Shown here one piece after another: positions 16,282 to 24,594 of a stretch of DNA of 31,083 bases; the stretch's first letter is position 1, and the number at the start of each line of letters is the position of its first letter. The stretch covers positions 1-31,083 of the forward strand of contig NZ_CABUOL010000027.1 of the NCBI RefSeq assembly GCF_902493215.1, written 5' to 3'. Under the pieces are notes generated by a model. That model made no database searches, was not told the DNA's origin, and saw only the letters and a list, made by a program, of their open reading frames with translations. Origin of the DNA: an uncultured Mediterranea sp. (lineage in GTDB: Bacteria; Bacteroidota; Bacteroidia; Bacteroidales; Bacteroidaceae). A program made the translations under genes and the position numbers.

Positions 16282-17805
16282 TCAGGCTACCTTTTCCAGT
16301 TTCTTCATCACCGAGAAGATAAACAGGGCCGCCAGCAGGCAGAGACCCATCAGGACACCCCATACAATCCACAGATTGAGGTCGCCCCACAACCAGGCTG
16401 CCACAGCCGTCAGATAGTTACCGATGGCAGTAGCCACAAACCAGCCACCCATCATCATACCCTTGTACTTCGGAGGAGCCACCTTCGATACGAACGAGAT
16501 ACCCATCGGAGAGAGCAGCAGCTCACCGAACGTCAGCACCAGGTAAGTAGATACCAGCCAGTTGGGCGATACGAACGTAGCCGTGCCAGCCTCTACGGCA
16601 GCAGCCTGCGCATTGGGCGTCAGCAATCCGAAGGAAGCGAACATCATCAGTACATAACCGCAGGCAGCCACCAGCATACCCAAGCCAATCTTGCGGGGAG
16701 CCGAAGGTTCCTTGCCTTTACGGGCCAACGAGCCGAAAATCGCCATCGATACCGGCGTCAAGGCCACCACAAAGAAGGGGTTGAACTGCTGGAAAATAGG
16801 AGCATCTACCGGCGTAGCACCTTCGATAGCGGAATAACGATATACCAGGAAGAGGACTGCCAGCAGAATAACAACACCCGAAATGGCCTTACCCTTGCCC
16901 GTCTTCGACTGGAAGAGAGAGAACAGGGCATATACGATGAAGATGACAGCTACCAGATTCCATACACTGAACATCATGCTCTCGAGCCCTACCGAACTCT
17001 TGGCCGTAAACTCGTCGGCAAAGTAAGTCAGCGTCAAACCGTTCTGATGGAAAGCCATCCAGAAGAAGATAACCACGGCAAATACCAGACAGAGGGCTAC
17101 GATACGGTCCTTCGTCTCGCGCGGAGAAAGTTCCTCGGCAGCCGCTTCCTGTTTGCTTCCGGCTTTCTTCCCACTACCTTCCACATGCTTGAAGGTACTG
17201 CGGAAGCCATAATAAATCATCATGGAGACAATCAGCGAAACACAGGCCACGGCAAAGGCGAAGTGATAAGAATCGTTCACACTTACCCCCCAGTTCTTCT
17301 GTGCATACTCCATCATGGCAACGGCTGCCGTAGGAGCAAACAGGGCACCGATGTTGATGGCCATATAGAAAATACTGAAAGCAGAGTCGCGCTTGGAGGC
17401 ATATTCGGGCGAGTCATACAGATTGCCCACCATAACCTGCAAGTTGCCCTTGAACAGCCCCGTTCCGCTGCTGATAACCACCAGCGCGGCAAACATGGCA
17501 ATCAGCGCCAAGGTTCCGCTGCCCAATGGCAAAGCCAGCAGCACGTAGCCTGCAAACATGGCGACGATACCGATCTTCACCATCTTACCGTAACCGAATT
17601 TGTCGGCCAGGATACCGCCGATGAACGGGAGGAAATAAACTAATGCCAGAAACGTAGAATAAATGGTGCCGGCCATGGCTGCCGACAAACCGAAGTTGGC
17701 TTTCAGAAACAATACAAAAATGGCCAACATCGTGTAGTAGCCGAAACGTTCGCCCGTATTGGCGAGCGCCAAGGCGTAAAGACCTTTAGGTTGCCCTTCA
17801 AACAT
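16282..17805 (-). CDS. POT-family peptide transporter
   Basis: This 507-residue inner-membrane protein has about 14 hydrophobic segments and belongs to the proton-coupled oligopeptide transporters. PTR signatures are present: GGILADKFGYGK, GTGLFKGNLQVMVGNLY and FSIFYMAINIGALFAP. In the TM1 motif ExxERFxYY the first glutamate is replaced: the sequence is NTGERFGYY, with N16 where E is usual and E19-R20 retained. In studied POTs this motif takes part in proton coupling. A -7 element sits at 17859-17852, so the gene is transcribed separately from ybaK upstream. Di/tripeptides are the likely substrates; the exact ones cannot be read from the sequence. Confidence 0.9.
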   Translation of the reverse strand: MFEGQPKGLYALALANTGERFGYYTMLAIFVLFLKANFGLSAAMAGTIYSTFLALVYFLPFIGGILADKFGYGKMVKIGIVAMFAGYVLLALPLGSGTLALIAMFAALVVISSGTGLFKGNLQVMVGNLYDSPEYASKRDSAFSIFYMAINIGALFAPTAAVAMMEYAQKNWGVSVNDSYHFAFAVACVSLIVSMMIYYGFRSTFKHVEGSGKKAGSKQEAAAEELSPRETKDRIVALCLVFAVVIFFWMAFHQNGLTLTYFADEFTAKSSVGLESMMFSVWNLVAVIFIVYALFSLFQSKTGKGKAISGVVILLAVLFLVYRYSAIEGATPVDAPIFQQFNPFFVVALTPVSMAIFGSLARKGKEPSAPRKIGLGMLVAACGYVLMMFASFGLLTPNAQAAAVEAGTATFVSPNWLVSTYLVLTFGELLLSPMGISFVSKVAPPKYKGMMMGGWFVATAIGNYLTAVAAWLWGDLNLWIVWGVLMGLCLLAALFIFSVMKKLEKVA

Positions 17806-17851
17806 AATGTGTAGAGTATTTAAGATTAATAAAAAATTAAATTATTTCGTG

Positions 17852-17859
17852 CAAATATA
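17852..17859 (-). promoter_or_regulatory. -7 element for the POT transporter gene
   Basis: TATATTTG on the minus strand matches TAnnTTTG, 46 bp before the ATG at 17805. It lies in an AT-rich stretch between the ybaK stop and the transporter. Confidence 0.6.
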
Positions 17860-17879
17860 GAACTTTTGCCTCATATTTC

Positions 17880-18356
17880 CTAAAAAAGCAGACAAACTTC
17901 TGCTCCCGTCTCCCGAATCAAATCTTTCGGATCGAGTTTCAGCTGAAGGCCGCGCTGACCCGCACTGATATAGATGTAGGGAAACTGGAGGCAGGTCTCG
18001 TGGATGTACGTGGGGAAAGGCTTCTTCATCCCGATGGGCGAACAGCCGCCACGGATGTAGCCCGTCAGGGGCAGCAGCTCCTTCACGGGGATGAGGTCGC
18101 ACTTCTTGTTGCCCGACACCTTGGCGGCCAGCTTCAGGTCCACTTCGTGTTCGCCGGGGATGACACAGACGAAATGGCCCGTCTTGTCGCCGTGCAGGAT
18201 GAGGGTCTTGAACACACAATCTATGTTCTCGCCCAGACTGGCGGCTACGTGTACCGCGCTCAGGTCGCTTTCGTCCACCTCGTAGGGGATGAGTTCGTAG
18301 GCTATCTTGGCCTTGTCCAGCAGCCTTGCTGCATTCGTCTTATTGATCTTTTTCAT
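17880..18356 (-). CDS. ybaK: Cys-tRNA(Pro)/Cys-tRNA(Cys) deacylase YbaK
   Basis: The 158-residue protein is a complete YbaK/EbsC-type editing domain. It removes cysteine mischarged onto tRNA-Pro. Family landmarks visible are the early TNAARLLDKAKI helix, VFKTLILHGDK with the catalytic-site lysine region near 49, and GYIRGGCSPIGMKKPFP (about 99-115), the conserved glycine-rich substrate loop. No close match to the -7 consensus is seen directly upstream. A TATCTTTG at 18718-18711 is the nearest candidate and would give a leader of about 350 nt through the repeat block. Confidence 0.93.
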   Translation of the reverse strand: MKKINKTNAARLLDKAKIAYELIPYEVDESDLSAVHVAASLGENIDCVFKTLILHGDKTGHFVCVIPGEHEVDLKLAAKVSGNKKCDLIPVKELLPLTGYIRGGCSPIGMKKPFPTYIHETCLQFPYIYISAGQRGLQLKLDPKDLIRETGAEVCLLF

Positions 18357-18398
18357 TGTTTCTGCTTTATTATTTTATTGTTATTACTTGCTTTTTTG

Positions 18399-18454
18399 CT
18401 TGCCGTTACTTGCACTTTTTCTTTCGCTTGCCGCTATCTGTACTTTTCCTTTCG
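18399..18454. repeat. Two 28-bp imperfect tandem repeats
   Basis: Units 18399-18426 and 18427-18454 both begin CTTGCCG and end CTTTCG; they differ at about six positions. A third truncated unit (CTTGCC) starts at 18455. The second unit overlaps the left end of the structured element that follows, suggesting duplication of the element's edge. Confidence 0.75.
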
Positions 18455-18607
18455 CTTGCCCGAAAGAAAAAGACACCAAAAAGAAAGGGCACCGTCTGCA
18501 CTTCCGGGGCTACTCCGGAAGTCTGCCGGGCTAAAGGACAGGAACTCGCTGCGCTCAAACAACCTGTCCTTCCCGACGCCCGTCAGACTCCCTCCGCTTT
18601 ACGCCCC
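18440..18607 (+). repeat. Structured interspersed element, left copy
   Basis: This copy runs from GTAC (18440) to ACGCCCC (18607) and aligns with the reverse complement of 18759-18924. Four stems can be drawn: S0 18449-18454 with 18461-18466; S1 18500-18507 with 18515-18522; S2 18534-18542 with 18563-18571; S3 18523-18531 with 18578-18586 (one mismatch), enclosing S2 with 2-nt and 6-nt bulges. The S2 loop carries GGAACTCGCTGCGCTCAAAC, which is identical in the other copy. No reading frame in it resembles a protein. I recall similar apical sequences from Bacteroides intergenic regions but cannot verify this here. Confidence 0.85.
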
Positions 18608-18631
18608 TGCAGTGAGGCCGGAGAGCCCTGC

Positions 18632-18715
18632 GGCGTGTTTTGACCAAGGCGTGTTCTGACAACGGCGCGTTCCTTACAAGGGCGTGTTCTTTACAACGGG
18701 CGTATTCAGACAAAG
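18632..18715 (+). repeat. Five 16-18 bp imperfect tandem repeats
   Basis: Units start at 18632, 18648, 18664, 18681 and 18699. Each begins GGCG followed by TG, CG or TA and TT, and ends near ACAA (for example GGCGTGTTCTGACAAC). The length drifts from 16 to 18 bp. They fill the centre between the two inverted elements. No coding sense is evident. Confidence 0.8.
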
Positions 18716-18718
18716 ATA
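18711..18718 (-). promoter_or_regulatory. Candidate -7 element inside the repeat block
   Basis: TATCTTTG on the minus strand is an exact TAnnTTTG match pointing towards ybaK. It could be the ybaK promoter, producing a leader of about 350 nt that carries the complement of the left structured copy, or it could start a small RNA. No -33 TTTG is seen. Confidence 0.35.
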
Positions 18719-18758
18719 AATTCACCCACTAACGTAGCGCAGCCCGGGCCTAATCGGA

Positions 18759-18924
18759 GGGGCGTAAAGCAGAGGAACATTTTTTGCGTCAAGAAAGGCA
18801 GACTGTTTGAGCGCAGCGAGTTCCTGCCTTTTAGCAAAAAATGCTCCGGAGTAGCCCCGGAGGTTCAGCCCTTGACCTTTTCTTTTGGTATCTTTTCTTT
18901 TGCGTCAAGGCAAAAGAAAAGTAC
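18759..18924 (-). repeat. Structured interspersed element, right copy (inverted)
   Basis: Read on the minus strand, this copy starts at GTAC (18924) and ends at ACGCCCC (18759). Its stems are S0 18897-18903 with 18910-18916; S1 18844-18849 with 18857-18862; S2 18794-18801 with 18824-18831; S3 18778-18787 with 18834-18843, a perfect 10 bp. The bulges match those of the left copy (TA on one side, six bases ending GAC on the other). It begins 11 bp after the uvrA stop, so uvrA mRNA would carry it in its 3' end, where it may also act as terminator or stabiliser. Confidence 0.85.
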
Positions 18925-18935
18925 AACACACATTC

Positions 18936-21773
18936 TTATTTCATTTTCAATTCTTCTCGCAGGAACTTCGGCGTATAGCCCTTACCGCACATCGCCACTT
19001 CCTCGGGCGTGCCGCACGACAGGACTTCTCCCCCGCCCTTGCCGCCTTCGGGTCCCATGTCGATGATGTAGTCGGCCATCTTGATGACATCCAAGTTGTG
19101 TTCGATGACAATCACCGTGTTGCCCTTGTCCACCAGCCGCTCCAGCACGTTCATCAGCACGCGGATGTCCTCGAAGTGCAGACCCGTGGTGGGTTCGTCG
19201 AGAATGTAAAGTGTCTTGCCCGTGTCGCGCTTGGACAACTCCGTGGCCAGCTTGACGCGCTGGCTCTCGCCGCCCGAGAGTGTGGTGCTGGACTGTCCGA
19301 GCTTGATGTACCCCAGGCCCACATCCTGAATGACCTTGATTTTGTTCAGTATCTGCGGCACGTTCTCGAAGAACTCCACGGCACGGTTGATGGTCATGTC
19401 GAGCACGTCGGCAATGGACTTGCCTTTGTAGCGCACCTCCAGCGTCTCGCGGTTGTAGCGCTTGCCGTGGCACACCTCGCAGGGTACGTAGACGTCGGGC
19501 AGGAAATTCATCTCGATAGTCTTGTATCCGTTACCCTGACAGGCTTCGCAACGGCCTCCGCTCACGTTGAACGAGAAGCGTCCGGGCTTGTATCCGCGTA
19601 TCTTCGCTTCAGGCAGACCGACAAACAGGTTGCGGATGTCGCTGAACACGCCCGTGTAGGTGGCAGGATTGGAGCGCGGCGTGCGTCCCAGGGGCGACTG
19701 GTCGACGTTCACCACCTTGTCGATGTACTCCAGCCCCTCGATGCTGTCGTAGGGCAAAGGGTCTTGCAGAGAGCGGTAGAACTTCTGCGACAGGATGGGC
19801 TGCAGGGTTTCGTTGATGAGGGTGGACTTTCCGCTGCCCGACACGCCCGTCACGCAGATGAGCTTACCCAAGGGGAACTCCACGCCCACGTTCTTCAGGT
19901 TATTGCCACGGGCTCCGCGCAGCCACAGGCTGTGCCCGTTGCCCTTGCGCCGCTCCTTGGGCACTTCGATGGCACATTCGCCGTTCAGGTATTGCGAGGT
20001 CAGCGTATGCGTCTGGAGCATCTGGCGAGGCGTACCTTCGAACACCACCTCGCCACCCAGGCGGCCGGCCTTGGGGCCCATGTCTATCACGTAATCGGCG
20101 GCCAGCATCATGTCCTTGTCGTGCTCCACCACGATGACCGAGTTTCCGATGTCGCGCAACTCCTTCAGCGAATTGATCAGGCGCAGGTTGTCGCGCTGGT
20201 GCAAGCCGATACTGGGTTCGTCCAAGATGTAGAGCACGTTCACCAACTGCGAACCGATCTGTGTAGCCAGCCGGATGCGCTGACTCTCACCGCCGGACAG
20301 GCTCATCGAACTGCGGTCGAGCGACAGGTAATCCAATCCCACGTCGAGCAGGAACTTCAGGCGGGTACGTATCTCCTTGAGTATCTCCACGGCTATCTGC
20401 CGCTGCTTGTTGCTGAGGTGTTCTTCCACGTGCATCAGCCATTCGTAGAGCTCGCTGATGTCCATCGTGGCCAGTTCCTGAATGTTCTTGTCGTGGATGC
20501 GGAAAGAGAGAGCCTCCCGGTTCAACTTGGCGCCGTGGCACTCGGGACAGGTGGCCGTACGTGCAAACTGCTCGGCCCACTTCTGTGCCGTAGGCGAAGG
20601 GTCGCGCTCCTGCAACAGCTGGATGTACTTCACCACACCTTCGTAGGTCGTGAAGTAATCCGACGACGTGCCCACCAGCTGGCTCTTGATTTTCAGACGT
20701 TCGTCCGAACCGTTGAGGATTTCGTCGATTGCCTCGTCGGGCAAGTCCTTGACCGGCGTCTTCAGGTTGGCTTCATACTTCTCCAGCAACGCTTCAATTT
20801 GCCAGAATATCATGCCGTTCTTGTATTTTCCCAACGGCACAATGGCACCGTTGTAGACCGACAGCTCCCGGTCGGGAATCACCTTGTCGATGTCTATCTG
20901 GTTCACAACACCCAACCCCTTGCATCGGGGGCAAGCACCCTGAGGCGAATTGAACGAGAAATTATGAGGGGCAGGCTCTTTGTAGGACAATCCGGTCACG
21001 GGGCACATCAGGCGCTTGCTGTAGTGACGCACGCTTTCCGTCTGTGCATCGAGTATCATCATCAGCCCGTCGCCCTGGCGCATGGCCGTAGCCACACTGC
21101 CTTTCAGCCGTGTGTCATCCTTGTCGGCCACCACCAGCTTGTCTATCACCACCTCCACATCGTGGTTCTTGTAGCGGTCCAGCTTCATGCCCGGCAGTGC
21201 TTCTTTCAGCTCACCGTCCACGCGGACGTACAGGTAACCTTTCTTTCTCACCTGTTCGAACAGTTCCTTGTAATGTCCTTTGCGGTTGCGCACCAGCGGA
21301 GCAAGCAGGTAGATGCGCCTACCTTTGTAGTCCTTCAGGATGAGGTCCAGAATCTGTTCCTCCGTATATTTCACCATCTTCTCGCCACTGAGGTACGAAT
21401 AGGCTTCACCGGCCCTGGCATAGAGCAGACGCAGGAAGTCGTAAATCTCGGTCGTGGTACCCACGGTAGAGCGTGGGTTCTTGTTCGTCGTCTTCTGTTC
21501 GATGGAAATAACGGGGCTCAGGCCGGTTATCTTGTCCACATCCGGACGCTCCAGATTGCCCAGGAAATTGCGTGCATAGGCCGAAAACGTCTCGATGTAA
21601 CGCCGCTGTCCCTCGGCAAAGATGGTGTCGAAGGCCAGCGATGACTTGCCGCTACCGCTCAGCCCCGTAATGACCGTCAGGCTGTTTCGCGGAATCTGCG
21701 CGTCGATATTCTTCAGGTTGTGCACCCTGGCTCCGTAGACATTGATATATTCTTTTTCTTCTGACTGTTGCAT
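18936..21773 (-). CDS. uvrA: UvrABC excinuclease subunit A
   Basis: The 945-residue damage-recognition ATPase has two ABC modules. Module one has Walker A GLSGSGKSSLAF (about 38-49) and signature LSGGESQRIRL. Module two has GVSGSGKSTLIN, LSGGESQRVKL and Walker B TLYILDEPTTGLHF. The C-terminal-half zinc module is complete (CEAC ... CEVC). The first zinc module reads CPVTG ... CPRC, so one of the four expected cysteines is Thr. UvrA dimers load UvrB on damaged DNA; uvrB lies at 28814. Its ATG follows a -7 element at 21804. GC content is high and even, unlike the AT-rich leader. Confidence 0.98.
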   Translation of the reverse strand: MQQSEEKEYINVYGARVHNLKNIDAQIPRNSLTVITGLSGSGKSSLAFDTIFAEGQRRYIETFSAYARNFLGNLERPDVDKITGLSPVISIEQKTTNKNPRSTVGTTTEIYDFLRLLYARAGEAYSYLSGEKMVKYTEEQILDLILKDYKGRRIYLLAPLVRNRKGHYKELFEQVRKKGYLYVRVDGELKEALPGMKLDRYKNHDVEVVIDKLVVADKDDTRLKGSVATAMRQGDGLMMILDAQTESVRHYSKRLMCPVTGLSYKEPAPHNFSFNSPQGACPRCKGLGVVNQIDIDKVIPDRELSVYNGAIVPLGKYKNGMIFWQIEALLEKYEANLKTPVKDLPDEAIDEILNGSDERLKIKSQLVGTSSDYFTTYEGVVKYIQLLQERDPSPTAQKWAEQFARTATCPECHGAKLNREALSFRIHDKNIQELATMDISELYEWLMHVEEHLSNKQRQIAVEILKEIRTRLKFLLDVGLDYLSLDRSSMSLSGGESQRIRLATQIGSQLVNVLYILDEPSIGLHQRDNLRLINSLKELRDIGNSVIVVEHDKDMMLAADYVIDMGPKAGRLGGEVVFEGTPRQMLQTHTLTSQYLNGECAIEVPKERRKGNGHSLWLRGARGNNLKNVGVEFPLGKLICVTGVSGSGKSTLINETLQPILSQKFYRSLQDPLPYDSIEGLEYIDKVVNVDQSPLGRTPRSNPATYTGVFSDIRNLFVGLPEAKIRGYKPGRFSFNVSGGRCEACQGNGYKTIEMNFLPDVYVPCEVCHGKRYNRETLEVRYKGKSIADVLDMTINRAVEFFENVPQILNKIKVIQDVGLGYIKLGQSSTTLSGGESQRVKLATELSKRDTGKTLYILDEPTTGLHFEDIRVLMNVLERLVDKGNTVIVIEHNLDVIKMADYIIDMGPEGGKGGGEVLSCGTPEEVAMCGKGYTPKFLREELKMK

Positions 21774-21796
21774 AATTCCGGTATTTTTTCAAATTG

Positions 21797-21804
21797 CAAA
21801 AATA
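21797..21804 (-). promoter_or_regulatory. -7 element for uvrA
   Basis: TATTTTTG on the minus strand fits TAnnTTTG and lies 23 bp before the ATG at 21773. No SOS-type operator can be recognised nearby. Confidence 0.6.
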
Positions 21805-21883
21805 ACTCTTTCTGCTCGAATAACAGCCACTCCCGTGTTTTTTTCGGATTTCACGGATGGAATATTATTTCTTAACTCAAACC

Positions 21884-21916
21884 TTTGGCTGAAATGCGAC
21901 ATTATTGCTAACTTTG
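21884..21916 (+). promoter_or_regulatory. Bacteroides promoter for the LysM gene
   Basis: TTTG (21884-21887) and TAACTTTG (21909-21916) are separated by 21 nt, a complete match to the -33/-7 arrangement. Transcription would start near 21923, about 42 nt before the ATG at 21965. This is the best promoter in the window. Confidence 0.75.
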
Positions 21917-21964
21917 CGCCACTTTGGGAATATTTTTGTAAGCAACCAAACGAATTTTATCCGA

Positions 21965-23767
21965 ATGAAAGCAATGAAACGCACCATCTTCACCCTGCTG
22001 CTGGCTGCCGCATGCAGCCTGGGTATCCACGCCCAGGAAAACCGGACCTACATTCTGCACACCGTCGAAAAGGGGCAAAGCCTGTATTCCATCTCCAGTA
22101 TGTATGGCGTCAGCCAGGCCGACATCGTCAGCCTGAACCCCGGCAGCGACGAGAAGATTTACGTAGGACGCACCCTGCGCATACCCATCAAAAAAGAAGA
22201 AAACAAAAAGCAGGAAACGTTCCATACCATCGCAGCCGGCGAGACACTCTATCGCCTCAGCGTGAACTACGGCATATCGGTACAGGCCATCTGCGAAGCC
22301 AATCCCGGCCTGGATGCCCAGAACTTCCGTACCGGTCAGGTTATCCGCATCCCCGCACAGACTAGTGACAATGCCGTGACCGCCGTCCAGGAACCGCAGA
22401 AGGTTCAGAAAAAAGAGCCCGAAACCCTGAAGCCCAACTGCCGGGACATGCACAAGGTGAAACGAAAAGAAACGGTATACAGCATCAGCCGTGAATACGG
22501 CATCAGTGAAGCCGAACTCATTGCCGCCAACCCCGAACTGCAAGGAGAAAACAAACTCAAACGTGGCAGCTTCCTGTGTATTCCCTATCCCAAAGAGAAA
22601 CAGGAGGCAAATGTAGAGCAACCCGTTACGCAGCCTCAGGGTACGCCGACCAACGCCGAACTCTTCGAAGAAAACAGTACCAAAGCCCGCGCCTATAAAA
22701 CCATCAAGGCCGCTCTCATTCTGCCTCTTCTGCCCGAAGGTGCCCAACGTGCCGAATCGTCGCGTATGGTGGAATATTATGAAGGATTTCTCATGGCCTT
22801 GGACAGCCTGAAGCGGACAGGAGTCTCCGTTGATCTCTACACTTTCAACTCCGGCCCCGAGAAAGCATCACTCCAATCCATTCTGGCTCGCCGCGAGATG
22901 CAGGATGTACACATCATATTCGGCCCTCTTTATCAGGAGCACATCGCTCCGCTGGCCGAGTTCGCCCAAAAGAAAGACATCCGTCTGGTCATTCCGTTCA
23001 CCTCGAAAGACAATTCGGTGTTCCGCAACCCCCATATCTACCAGATCAATACCCCGCAATCTTATCTGTATTCCGAAGCCTACGACCACTTCACCCGCAC
23101 CTTCCGTCGCCCCAACGTCATCTTCATTGAGTGTACCGAAGGAAGCCGCGAGAAAGCCGATTTCATCCGGGGGCTGAAAGACGAGTTGCGCAACCGCTCC
23201 ATCCCCATGACCAGTCTCAAGGATACAGTCACCACTCCGTCGCTCAGCGCTGCCATTCGTCCGGGATATGAAAACATCTTTATTCCTACTTCGGGCAGCA
23301 ATGTTGCGCTCATCAAGTTACTGCCTCACCTCTCGCTGACCGTACGTCAGCATCCCGAAACGGAATGCCATCTGTTCGGTTACCCTGAATGGCAGACTTA
23401 TACAAAAGACCATCTGGAAGCATTTTTCGAACTTGATACATATATCTACTCATCGTTCTATACCAACAACCTCCTTCCGGCTGCAGTCCGTTTTACCAAC
23501 AGCTACCGGCGCTGGTTTGCCAAAGATATGGAAGAACGTTATCCCAAGTACGGCATGCTGGGCTTCGATACAGGCTACTACTTCCTCAAAGGGCTTTCGC
23601 AATACGGCAACAAGTTCGAGGAACATCTGCCCGGCTTCCAAACTCACCCTATCCAGACCGGTTTCAAGTTCCAGCGAGTCAATAACTGGGGCGGATTCAT
23701 CAACCGCAAAGTATTCTTCGTACGTTTCTCCAAGAATTACGAGGTAGTAAAACTGGATTTTGACTGA
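21965..23767 (+). CDS. LysM-repeat protein with periplasmic-binding-like domain
   Basis: The 600-residue exported protein has a signal peptide ending IHA-QEN. Three LysM peptidoglycan-binding repeats follow at about 29-74, 85-130 and 162-208 (HTVEKGQSLYSISSMYG, HTIAAGETLYRLSVNYG and HKVKRKETVYSISREYG). After a linker, residues 240-595 resemble a type 1 periplasmic-binding fold: AALILPLLP, YYEGFLMALDSLKR, HIIFGPLYQEHIAPLAEFA, and TSGSNVALIKLLPHLS. Such proteins are common in Bacteroidetes and anchor at the cell wall. The ligand and function are unknown. A second ATG at 21974 is possible. The PorT-like gene starts 44 bp downstream on the same strand. Confidence 0.85.
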   Translation: MKAMKRTIFTLLLAAACSLGIHAQENRTYILHTVEKGQSLYSISSMYGVSQADIVSLNPGSDEKIYVGRTLRIPIKKEENKKQETFHTIAAGETLYRLSVNYGISVQAICEANPGLDAQNFRTGQVIRIPAQTSDNAVTAVQEPQKVQKKEPETLKPNCRDMHKVKRKETVYSISREYGISEAELIAANPELQGENKLKRGSFLCIPYPKEKQEANVEQPVTQPQGTPTNAELFEENSTKARAYKTIKAALILPLLPEGAQRAESSRMVEYYEGFLMALDSLKRTGVSVDLYTFNSGPEKASLQSILARREMQDVHIIFGPLYQEHIAPLAEFAQKKDIRLVIPFTSKDNSVFRNPHIYQINTPQSYLYSEAYDHFTRTFRRPNVIFIECTEGSREKADFIRGLKDELRNRSIPMTSLKDTVTTPSLSAAIRPGYENIFIPTSGSNVALIKLLPHLSLTVRQHPETECHLFGYPEWQTYTKDHLEAFFELDTYIYSSFYTNNLLPAAVRFTNSYRRWFAKDMEERYPKYGMLGFDTGYYFLKGLSQYGNKFEEHLPGFQTHPIQTGFKFQRVNNWGGFINRKVFFVRFSKNYEVVKLDFD

Positions 23768-23811
23768 TCGGGAGGAGTTGAGTGTTATAATTGAGAAATG
23801 AACGTTGAATC

Positions 23812-24501
23812 ATGAAACTGAAAACCATACTACCTTCTGCTCTGCTGCTCACTGCCCTGGCCGCTCCGTTGCATGCCCAGGTAGGTGAACAACGCTACAA
23901 CTTCACTGTCGGCATCAACGGCGGCGTGAACCTTAACAGCGTCAGCTTCTCGCCCAGCATTCAGCAGAAAAACCTGTTGGCCCCTACGGGAGGCATTACG
24001 CTGCGTTACGTATCCGAACGTTTTTTCAAGATGATATGCGGTGTCCAGCTCGAAGTCAACTACTCGCAACACGGTTGGGATGAGTTCTATCAGGACTATC
24101 CCGAACTGCAATATACCCGTAAGATGAATTACGTGGAGATGCCCTTCTTGGCCCATCTGGCTTTCGGAAAGGAAGGAAACGGCCTTCAGTTCTTTCTGAA
24201 CGCAGGCCCTCAGATAGGTTTCTTCTTGAATGAGAGCTATACACAAAGCGGCCCCTGGGAAGACTTCAGCGGCATCACTGTAGAACAACACGACATGCCG
24301 GTCGAAAACAAGTTCGACTATGGTATAACTGCCGGTGCCGGTGTAGAACTACGCACCAAGATCGGACATTTTCAAGTGGAAGGACGCTATTATTATGCCT
24401 TGTCCGATTTCTATCACAGTACCAAGAAAGATTACTTTGCCCGTGCAGCCCATGGAGTTATCGGCATCAAAATGGCTTATCTGTTCGATATAACCAAATA
24501 A
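23812..24501 (+). CDS. PorT-like outer-membrane beta-barrel protein
   Basis: The 229-residue protein has a signal peptide (ALAAPLHA, then QVGEQ) and a chain of alternating amphipathic strands such as FTVGINGGVNLNSVSF, GITLRYVS, GLQFFLNAGPQIGFF, YGITAGAGVEL and GHFQVEGRYYY. This matches small eight-stranded barrels of the PorT/outer-membrane beta-barrel family. The name reflects fold only; no type IX secretion genes are nearby. It is probably co-transcribed with the LysM gene and ends at the terminator at 24521. Together they may link outer membrane and cell wall, which is inference. Confidence 0.82.
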   Translation: MKLKTILPSALLLTALAAPLHAQVGEQRYNFTVGINGGVNLNSVSFSPSIQQKNLLAPTGGITLRYVSERFFKMICGVQLEVNYSQHGWDEFYQDYPELQYTRKMNYVEMPFLAHLAFGKEGNGLQFFLNAGPQIGFFLNESYTQSGPWEDFSGITVEQHDMPVENKFDYGITAGAGVELRTKIGHFQVEGRYYYALSDFYHSTKKDYFARAAHGVIGIKMAYLFDITK

Positions 24502-24520
24502 CAAAAAGAGAACATCTGAC

Positions 24521-24569
24521 AACAAAAAGAGAGCGCACCCCTTCAAGCAGGATGCGCTCTCTTTTTGTT
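24521..24569. terminator. Bidirectional terminator, 17-bp stem
   Basis: Bases 24521-24537 pair perfectly with 24553-24569 around a 15-nt loop. The stem has a GC-rich tip (GAGCGCA) and ends in T5 on either strand. It serves the PorT-like gene on plus and the DUF4293 gene on minus, whose stop codon is 25 bp away. Confidence 0.92.
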
Positions 24570-24594
24570 ATATCCAAGTAAAATACCTGTTATC

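Noticed and set aside
18885..21644. Very long plus-strand open frame opposite uvrA
   Set aside because: It is the mirror of the uvrA codon pattern, is rich in His, Val and Gln runs, and matches no family; uvrA itself is certain.
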